NCBI GenBank assembly: GCA_034096865.1
Contig: JAWQFJ010007936.1
Span: 32,501 to 53,952, forward strand
Direction of reading: 5' to 3'
DNA length: 21,452 nucleotides
From: Theodoxus fluviatilis
Lineage: Eukaryota; Mollusca; Gastropoda; Cycloneritida; Neritidae
Shown here: in pieces, positions 1 through 5,987 of the stretch
How the letters are laid out: each line of letters opens with the position of its first letter
Numbering within the stretch: position 1 is the stretch's first letter
Notes under the pieces: model-generated
What the model was told of the DNA's origin: nothing
Seen by the model: the letters and a program-made list of their open reading frames with translations, nothing else
The model's database searches: none
Position numbers and translations under genes: made by a program

Positions 1-554
1 CAGGCGTTGACCTCCAGGACGTTGTTGTCAGCGTACCTCTCGTTACGTCTCCTCCACACCCGAATACGCCCATCAGCGTGGTGGACACAAAATCGGCTCT
101 CATCAGTGAAGAGGATATCCTTCCATTGCCGCCAGTGTAGGTTCCGGTGCTGCTGAGCCCACTGCAGGCGTTGCTGCCGGTGTCTTGGTGTCAGAACAGG
201 CTGCCTGGAAGGACGGCAGCAGTACAGGCGACGTTCGGTGAGCCGGCGCCGCACAGTTTCCCCAGAGACGGGTGCACCATGCCTACCAATGGTGTTCCTG
301 GCAGTTTCTGCGGCAGGTGTGAACGGTTCACGCAGGTGATAGCGGTGAATGTGCCGATCTTGACGTCCTGTGGTCACACGAGGTCTACCGCTTCTAGGGT
401 TGTCAGAGACTTCTCCATTCGCCCTGAACCTGGCCCATAGACGGCAGATTGTTGATACAGCCACGCCAAATGCAGCTGCGACCTGTGCAGGGCGATTCCC
501 ACCTTGAAGTCGGCCGATGGCTTTTTCTCTCTCGGCGGCGCTCAGTCTTGGCAT
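1..554 (-). CDS. Tc1-like transposase, N-terminal 184 residues (partial)
   Basis: Transposase that binds the terminal repeats and cuts and rejoins DNA in the nucleus. On the minus strand an ATG at 554-552 opens MPRLSAAEREKAIGRLQ and the frame stays open to the window edge. Visible parts in order: a first helix-turn-helix (about residues 22-40, AQVAAAFGVAVSTICRLW), a GRPR motif at 56-59 as in the linker of paired-like Tc1 DNA-binding domains, a second helix-turn-helix (about 79-110, containing SGETVRRRL), then the start of the catalytic core with FTDESRF, whose Asp151 is the first acidic residue of the DDE triad. The second Asp and final Glu lie beyond the window. Tc1 transposases usually have about 340 residues, so a bit more than half is visible. 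The start fits the family, since conserved sequence begins within a few residues. A noisy mirrored copy of this reading appears at about 15.2-15.7 kb on the plus strand. Confidence 0.9.
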   Translation of the reverse strand, partial: MPRLSAAEREKAIGRLQGGNRPAQVAAAFGVAVSTICRLWARFRANGEVSDNPRSGRPRVTTGRQDRHIHRYHLREPFTPAAETARNTIGRHGAPVSGETVRRRLTERRLYCCRPSRQPVLTPRHRQQRLQWAQQHRNLHWRQWKDILFTDESRFCVHHADGRIRVWRRRNERYADNNVLEVNA

Positions 555-872
555 TGTCGATGGCTGCAAATGACTGCTTTGACAGGGTGGGACAAACTGG
601 CCTTTTATTGCCAGGGACGTGTAAATACTGTTCAGGCAAAAAAAGTCGACTTGACTGTTTGCATTCGCTTTCCACGTGCAAAAACATGTTTCCGCTTTCA
701 GGGCGGTCATGTGCGCTCGTTTTTAGTGACACTGGCCTGATTTTCACACATTGCATGCTAAGATCAATTCTGACTGAGATCACTACCAAAAAAATGTGTC
801 AGCGAATTTACAGGGCTTGAAATTACCTAAAAGTCAAGCTACCCCCCTATTTGCGTTTCTTTTGTGGCTCAG
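555..872 (-). other. Tc1 5' leader and presumed terminal inverted repeat
   Basis: Stretch between the transposase ATG and the inferred element end. It contains no convincing coding sequence, and open frames across it on either strand are short and unlike known proteins. The outer end (about 820-872) would carry the terminal inverted repeat, with AAAAGAAACGC and a run of six G on the minus strand close to the tip. The matching repeat at the other end of the element is outside the window, so the repeat length cannot be measured. Confidence 0.55.
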
Positions 873-897
873 TATATATACATCTATTCAAGACAGG

Positions 898-1148
898 TCC
901 TGACGCGTGTTGTAAGTCGGCGAGCCAAGCGAGATGTCTCGCAGCCCGCGAGCTGCGCGAGCTGACGCGTGTTGTAAGTGGCGAGCCAAGCGAGTATCTC
1001 GCAAGCGGGGCTAGCCATGCCGTTGTAAGGCGGCGAGCGGCGCGCGTGGCTCTAGCAAGACTTGGCGAGCTGCAGAAAGAGCAGCTCGCGCAGCTCGCGG
1101 GCTGCGAGACATCTCGCTTGGCTCGCCGACTTACAACACGCGTCAGGA
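898..1148. repeat. 67-bp perfect inverted repeat with 117-bp spacer
   Basis: Positions 898-964 and 1082-1148 are exact reverse complements over 67 bp. The arms begin and end with TCCTGACGCGTGTTG and its complement, and include CGAGCCAAGCGAGATGTCTC. The block is GC-rich, unlike the AT-rich LINE beside it. It lies 25 bp from the inferred Tc1 end and just before the first recognisable LINE sequence. The two arms also make the same peptide-like string appear on both strands, which is not coding. It could be a foldback element, part of a minisatellite with an inverted unit, or a local inversion. Confidence 0.9.
899..1060 (+). repeat. Tandem ~60-bp GC-rich units inside the inverted repeat block
   Basis: Three head-to-tail related units begin near 899, 961 and about 1018. 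The first two share the exact 18-mer CTGACGCGTGTTGTAAGT (900-917 and 962-979) followed by a near-identical GGCGAGCCAAGCGAG. The third is degenerate and keeps CGTTGTAAGGCGGCGAGC. The right arm of the inverted repeat (1082-1148) is a fourth unit in opposite orientation. This looks like a short minisatellite with one inverted unit. Confidence 0.75.
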
Positions 1149-1157
1149 TATTGAAAA

Positions 1158-1821
1158 ATGAACACTAATCTTTTGCTGGATAATGAGTACAAAACTAGAC
1201 TGCAGGAAAAGTTAAGGGATATAGTAGACATGAACAAAGATGCGAATCCAAATACTAAATGGGAATTAATAAAGGGAACGGTCAGATCTGAATATATAGC
1301 TTATTCTGCTCAGAATAGTAAAAAAGTAGGAATAGAAAAAAGAGCTACAAAATCAAATAGAAGCTATCAATGACCAGCTAAATTCATCCAATGATCCGAA
1401 CTTTAAAAATGAAATACTAAACAAGAAAAGACAATTAGAACTAATGTATGATCGTAAAGTACATGGAATTTTAATGCGAGCGAAATGCAAATGGATGGAA
1501 GAAGGCGAGAAAAACACAAAATATATCGCAAATTTAGAAAACAGAAATTACGAAAACAAAGTTATTATAGAACCCAATATAAATGATAGAATTATTAATG
1601 ACCCAACAAAAATATTAAAGGAAGAAAAACAGTTCTTTGAAAGATTATGTTCGAAAACAGCAACAGATACCATCCCAAGTGGCTTCTTCCCTAAAGATTG
1701 CATTAAACTATCAGATGAAGAAAAACAATTATTTGAGGGAGTTTTGACAGAAGCAGAAATGCAAGAATCCGTTAAAACTAGAATAACAATAAATGTCCTG
1801 GGAGTGTGGTATCCCGATTGA
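1158..1821 (+). pseudogene. LINE ORF2 fragment: linker upstream of the RT domain
   Basis: Region between endonuclease and reverse transcriptase of the LINE ORF2. It starts in one frame with LLLDNEYKTRLQEKLRDI and moves to another frame near 1340 (ELQNQIEAINDQLNSSND). It then gives the typical stretch KCKWMEEGEKNTKYIANLEN at about 1480-1540, which matches the W-x-EEGEKNTKYF block of L1-like proteins. A frameshift near 1805 splits the PG-x-GIPIEFYKIFW block, so the frame in use hits a stop at 1819-1821. No functional product is expected. Confidence 0.85.
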
Positions 1822-2667
1822 ATTCTACAAAATATTTTGGTCAGATATAAAAGTGCATGTTTTGTTGAATTCTTTCAATTATTCTTTTGAAATGGGAAAA
1901 TTATCATAGCTGCAAAACCAAAGGATCATTACATTGATACCTCAAAAAAGACAGAGACAGAACAACATTGAGTAATTGGAGACCAATAACGTTGCTGAAT
2001 ACAGATTATAAGATTGTTGCCAAATCAATAGCAAACAGAATTTTAAAAGTGCTGCCTGTCATTATACATCATTCACAAACTGGGTTCATGCGAGAAAAGT
2101 ATATTGGGGGAAATGTTAGATTAATTCATAATGTTATCTCGTATGCCAATGACAAAACCTTGAAAGGTCTAATCATGTTTATAGATTTTGATAAAGCATT
2201 CGACCGTATAGATCACACATACATGTTTAGAACATTTGAATATTTCAATTTTGGACCAAAATTATTACAATGGATTAAATTACATTATTCAGATGCAGAT
2301 AGCTGCATAAATCAACAATGGGCAAGCTTCCGAAACAAGGCAAGGCTGCCCTCTCTCTCCGTACATTTTGAACATAATGATTGAAGTTCTCTCTATTTTG
2401 ATCAGAAAAAGGGAATTTATTAAAAGCATCCTACTCTTCGACGCTGTAGTGAAGTTCACCGCTTACGCTGATGACGTGATGGTATTTCTAGATGGAACAG
2501 AAAGAGACGTTGCAGGTGCGTGCAAAGTGTTTGACTCCTTTGGCCAAGTATCAGGCCTGAAGGTGAAGTATATAAAGAGTGCAATACCCAGAATAGGGTC
2601 ACTGAAAAATACCGCCATTGAATTCTCTTTAGAAAAGAACGTTACATGGACCTCTGAGGGGGTCTAA
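1810..2667 (+). pseudogene. LINE reverse transcriptase domain, frameshifted
   Basis: Fingers and palm of the reverse transcriptase. GIPIEFYKIFWSDIKVHV follows the frameshift near 1805. Then come the SNWRPITLLNTDYKIVAKS block from about 1968, QTGFMREKYIGGNVRLI, and IDFDKAFDRIDH, whose Asp residues are the first catalytic pair. After a frameshift near 2320 comes RQGCPLSPYILNI (about 2337-2375), and YADD at 2464-2475 supplies the catalytic Asp pair. Key catalytic residues survive, yet at least three frameshifts and a TAA at 2665-2667 break the frame. This is a dead copy that still identifies the family with confidence. Confidence 0.92.
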
Positions 2668-3204
2668 ACTCTGGGTATACATTTTATGAATGATGGAACA
2701 AAAATGATTGAATCTAACATTGAAAGCAGAATTAAAGAAATGAACTCATTATTACAAAGATGGAAAAGGCGAAATTTAACACTTAGAGGAAAGATAACAG
2801 TAATTAAAATGTTAACCCTCCCAATTAATATATACCCTCTAACAATCCTCTCAGACCCACCAGAAAAGACTTTGAAAGCAATCAGTAAAGATCTTTTTGC
2901 TTTCCTATGAAGCAATGAACCCGACAAAATAGCGAGGAGTGTAATCATTCAGAATACAGAGAATAGAGGTCTTAAGATGGTTGATCTACAAAGTTTCATT
3001 ACTGCAATAAAAGCAAACTGGATTAGACGGTACATAAATGATAACAACAAAGGCGATTTGAAAATCCGCATTAGGCACTATTAGAAAAATATTAGGGGTG
3101 ACAACTATTTTAGTTCAGTGCTTACGGAGCCTTATTTAAAGAAATATATTTTAAAAAATAACTTTGTATTTGATGTGTTAAAACACTGGAGCAAAATGCG
3201 TTGA
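2668..3204 (+). pseudogene. LINE ORF2 fragment: RT thumb region
   Basis: Continues the LINE polypeptide past a stop at 2665-2667 with LGIHF and then IESRIKEMNSLLQRWKRRNL and LRGKITVIKML, the usual W-x-x-R-x-L-T-L-x-G-K-I block downstream of the RT palm. A TGA at 2908-2910 replaces a codon that is usually Trp in this family (LFAFL-stop-SNEPDKI). The frame then goes on with GLKMVDLQSFITAIKANWI, another standard block, before a TAG near 3081. The final part reads SVLTEPYLKKYILKNN. Confidence 0.85.
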
Positions 3205-3576
3205 CTACAAATCCATGTGACAATATCCTTGAACAGTCAATCTGGTACAATTACACGTAAAACAAAGAAATGCCCCGATCGAATATCGAAAATGGGTAAA
3301 TAAAGGAATACTACAAATTAAACACTTTATAAAAGAAAATGGAATAATCCCTTTTAACGAACTCAAGGAAAGGCATATTATTGACTGTTTCACATATCGG
3401 CTGGTAAAACATGCCATTCCCTCGGTATGGCAGGAAACTATTGCAAATAAAGGAAGAGAAAATGAGCCGGAACCTCTAATTAAATAAAGTGCTGACAGGT
3501 GCAAATGTACACGCTTCTTTTATCAAATTCTTCTCAAACAAAACAATGTTAAATGTATAGGATCACTACATAATGG
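3205..3576 (+). pseudogene. LINE ORF2 fragment: connection region before the inserted element
   Basis: Contains NPCDNILEQSIWYNY, APIEYRKWVNKGILQIKHF and PFNELKERHIID, ending in RLVKHAIPSVWQETIANKG. These fit the region between thumb and C-terminal domain of L1-like ORF2, where a pattern ending in aIPxxW is common. At least one frameshift lies near 3259 and a stop follows LIK at about 3487. The next LINE residues (FFYQILLKQNNVKCIGSLHNG) run up to the insertion at 3577. Positions 3398-3425 are the anchor that recurs in reverse at 11451-11477. Confidence 0.8.
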
Positions 3577-3611
3577 AACAAGAAGGGCAAAGCCCATACG
3601 ACTCACATGCT

Positions 3612-4226
3612 TGACCTTGACCTTTATATGACCTTGACCTTCAGGTGACCTTCAAGGTCAAACAACTAAACCTACCAATGACATCGTACACTAAGAAATG
3701 CTTTACACATTTTTCCTACCAAAATACATGTGACCTTGACCCAAGGTCAAGGTCATCCAAGGTCATGCAACACAAAGCTGTTAATTCAAGACATAGGAAG
3801 CCCAATGGTGCTTCTTGGCACTTTCTACCATGAGATATGGTCACTTTTAGTGGTTCACTACCCCATTTTGGTCACATTTCATAAGGGTCAAAGTGACCTT
3901 GACCTTGATGATATGTGACCAAATGTGTCTCATGATGGAAGTATAACATGTGCCCCACATAATTATTAAGTTTGAAACAGTTATCTTCCATAGTTCAGGG
4001 TCAGGGTCACTTCAAAATACGTATACAATCCAACTTTGAAGAGCTCCTGTGACCTTGACCGTGAAGCAAGATCAACCAAACTGGTATCAAAAGATAGGGC
4101 TTACATTGCTCTATATACCACATATAGGTCAGGTATCCAATCTCAAAAACTTCAGAGACAATTGAGAAAATGTGAAAAATGGCTGTTTTTAGACAACATT
4201 TATGGCCCCTGCGACCTTGACCTTGA
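3612..4226. promoter_or_regulatory. Cluster of TGACCTTGA nuclear-receptor-type half sites
   Basis: Exact TGACCTTGA or its complement TCAAGGTCA occurs nine times in copy 1: 3612, 3629, 3652, 3731, 3747, 3894, 3900, 4050 and 4218 (start positions), plus several one-mismatch forms. TCAAGGTCA is the known extended half site for monomeric nuclear receptors of the FTZ-F1/NR5A and ERR types. That the element binds such receptors is inference. The motif may simply be a sequence habit of this repeat family. Confidence 0.3.
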
Positions 4227-4385
4227 AGCAAGGACAAGTCACTATGTATGTTTTTTGAGGCCTTGTCATCATACACCATCATGCCACATTTGGTATTGAT
4301 AGACTTAATGGTCTCCGAGAAAAATGCAACGTTAAAGTTTTCGGACGCCCGGACGCCCGGACGGACGAAAAGGGTGAGTACATAG

Positions 4386-4410
4386 ACTCACTTTTGCTTC
4401 GCATGTGAGT
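4386..4410 (+). repeat. Terminal hairpin of the non-autonomous element
   Basis: ACTCAC (4386-4391) pairs with GTGAGT (4405-4410) around a 13-base loop containing TTTTGCTTCGC. This is the 3' tip of copy 1. The same tip, with one mismatch over TTTGCTTAGCATGTGA, is seen at 5970-5985 at the stretched end of copy 2, which supports it as the true element end. Confidence 0.65.
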
Positions 4411-4849
4411 AAACAAAATCAGTCAATGACGAGGACGTATATTGGGAACATGCATATAAACTTATATTAAGATGCACCACAGATACTAGATTGAACATTT
4501 TCCAGTTAAAGTTTTTACATCGCTTAATTTCTACCAACATCTTTCTTCTCAGAATAAAGACAGTATCATCATCTTTATGTAGATTTTGTTTGTGCAATCC
4601 AGAAACATTGGAATTCTTGTTTTGGGAATGTGAACTAATTCAGTCCTTCTGGGCTGATTTACAATTATATCTACAACGTCACACTGTTTTGATTAATATC
4701 AACAGAAAAACAGTATTTTTGGGGGAGATAGTATATCTATCGACGTTGGGAATCTTATCATAATAAGTGCCAATCAATACTAAATGTTTCGAATACATAA
4801 TTAATATAGATGCTTTTGGATAAGTACTACAAGCCACAGAAGATATATA
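4411..4849 (+). pseudogene. LINE ORF2 C-terminal Cys-rich (zf-RVT-like) fragment
   Basis: LINE sequence resumes after the inserted element: VNDEDVYWEHAYKLILRC, then FQLKFLHRLISTNIFLLRIK and the Cys block LCRFCLCNPETLEFLFWECE. The last matches the CxxC followed by a (H/L)LFxxC pattern of the zinc-binding domain found at the end of many LINE reverse transcriptases. The frame ends at a TAA (4761-4763) and continues shifted with NLIIISANQY. No LINE tail is visible before the second short element begins at 4850, so that insertion removed or hides the true 3' end. Confidence 0.85.
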
Positions 4850-5987
4850 AACAAGAAGGGCAAAGCCCATACGACTCACATGCTTGACCTTGTCCTTTAC
4901 ATGACCTTGACCTTCAGGTGACCTTCAAGGTCAAGGTCAAACAACTAAACCTACCAATGACATCATACACTAAGAACTGCTTTACACATTTTTCCTACCA
5001 AAATACATGTGACCTTGACCCAAGGTCAGGGTCATACAAGGTCATGCAACACAAAGCTGTTATTTCAAGACATAGGAAGCACAATGGTGCTTATTGGCAC
5101 TTTCTACCATGAGATATGGTCACTTTTAGTGGTTCACTACCCCATTTTGGTCATATTTCAAAAGGGTTAAAGTGACCCTGACCTTGAGGATATGTGACCA
5201 AATGTGCCTCATGATGAAAGTATAACACGTGTACAACACTGTTATGAAGTTTGGAAGAGTTATCTTCCATAGTTCAGGGTCAAGGCCCGGACGGACGACA
5301 TGGGTGACCTAGTATAAAGTATAATATGTGTACTACAATGTTATGAAGTTTGGAAGATTAATCTTACATAGTTCAGGGTCAAGGTCACTTCAAAAAATAT
5401 GTATACAATCCAACTTTAAAGAGCTCATGTGACCTTGACTTTGAAGCAAGATCAATCAAACAGTTTGTCCTGCGTAAACTACTCTTGAAGGCATCATATA
5501 CTATAAGGAGAAGGGGTTCATGGGGGGTATCCAATCTGTGGTAATACATCTGACGGGTGTATCGGAACGGTGCAGTGATCACATATATAGATACAAAGAG
5601 GTGTTAATAAATGGCTGGTTGTTGACAGGAAAAGGCGGTCTGCAACAAGACTATACCAGTTGGGACAGCTCTGTTGATATGTACCGTGTTGTACAGTCAC
5701 TATGTATGGGGTAGTGTGTGTTGTCATAGGCGGCGTCGGTGTGGTTTATGGCGTGTGCACTATCTAGCCAAATTGGGTGTTGAGACTTAATAGTGTCAGA
5801 GGAGAGTAGTCCGTACCTCATTGTGTAAAGTGTGGTGTGTGGATGGGGGGAGGCGGGAGCCGCGGGACGCCTGTGGACGATGACGCCGGGATAGATGTCC
5901 CAGGGGTACAGGTGGTGAGGGCGGTGATGACGTCTGTGTGGTTATCATGTCTATAGCTGGGTCTGCTGGTTTGCTTAGCATGTGATC
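4850..5987 (+). mobile_element. Non-autonomous element, copy 2 (second half degraded)
   Basis: Same family and orientation as copy 1, starting with the same AACAAGAAGGGCAAAGCCC. It is cleanly alignable up to 5461. Beyond that it still follows copy 1 in order but with many extra bases. GGTATCCAATCT is shared exactly (4132-4143 and 5526-5537), AGTCACTATGTATG is shared exactly (4237-4250 and 5695-5708), and the tip TTTGCTTCGCATGTGA (4393-4408) is matched with one mismatch at 5970-5985. The 269 bp between the first and last anchors in copy 1 become about 450 bp here. The element is therefore full length, and the sequence quality changes inside it. It also carries an internal 69-bp duplication. 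Confidence 0.8.
5217..5384 (+). repeat. 69-bp direct duplication inside copy 2
   Basis: Positions 5217-5285 and 5316-5384 are near-identical (both run from AAAGTATAA through TTATGAAGTTTGGAAGA to GGGTCAAGG), while copy 1 has the segment only once (near 3939-4005). Between them lies CCCGGACGGACGACATGGGT, which resembles the 3' tail of copy 1 (CCCGGACGGACGAAAAGGGT, about 4357-4376). An extra tail fragment plus repeated segment suggests recombination between element copies or a nested partial insertion. Confidence 0.8.

Larger units (their letters stand above)
1..872 (-). mobile_element. Tc1/mariner-like DNA transposon, 5' part
   Basis: A cut-and-paste transposon of the Tc1/mariner superfamily, read on the minus strand and cut by the window start. 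It consists of the transposase frame (554 down to 1) and an upstream leader of about 318 bp. The element end is inferred at 872, where the minus strand reads CTGAGCCACAAAAGAAACGC directly after a TA at 873-874. Tc1/mariner elements insert at TA and duplicate it, so this is a reasonable terminus, but the other end lies outside the window and the terminal repeat cannot be confirmed here. The transposase frame has no stop or frameshift in the visible part, which suggests a young copy compared with the shattered LINE next to it. Confidence 0.85.
3577..4410 (+). mobile_element. 834-bp non-autonomous element with TGACCTTGA words, copy 1
   Basis: A non-coding element inserted into the LINE: LINE protein sequence is readable on both sides. 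It begins with AACAAGAAGGGCAAAGCCC, contains many TGACCTTGA or TCAAGGTCA words, and ends with a CGGACGCC-type repeat (about 4340-4370) followed by a small terminal hairpin. ACTCACATGC at 3601-3610 is the exact reverse complement of GCATGTGAGT at 4401-4410, so there is a subterminal inverted repeat of 10 bp. AACAA occurs at 3577 and again at 4412-4416, which may be a target duplication. The class is uncertain: it could be a MITE, or a Helitron-like element given the 3' hairpin. There is no coding capacity and no RNA polymerase III box that I can see. Confidence 0.8.
1149..4849 (+). mobile_element. Degenerate 5'-truncated LINE (L1-like ORF2), interrupted
   Basis: Remnant of a non-LTR retrotransposon that copied itself by target-primed reverse transcription. 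Recognisable ORF2 sequence runs from about 1158 to 4849, except for the short element inserted at 3577-4410. The endonuclease domain and ORF1 are absent, so the copy is 5' truncated near 1149. The pre-RT linker, RT fingers and palm, thumb/connection region and C-terminal Cys-rich domain are in the right order, but spread over several frames with in-frame stops. No poly(A) tail is visible, because the 3' end runs straight into a second short element at 4850. The L1-like assignment rests on motif order and wording; a related LINE clade is possible. Confidence 0.9.

Noticed and set aside
147..820. Plus- and minus-strand frames over the Tc1 region (147-440, 449-820, 403-789)
   Set aside because: They are shadows of the transposase frame and its leader, with no resemblance to known proteins.
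899..1060. CRISPR-like direct repeats
   Set aside because: Only three degenerate units with no unique spacers, and a eukaryotic transposon context.
851..1237. Same peptide string on both strands
   Set aside because: It results from the perfect inverted repeat at 898-1148, not from coding constraint.
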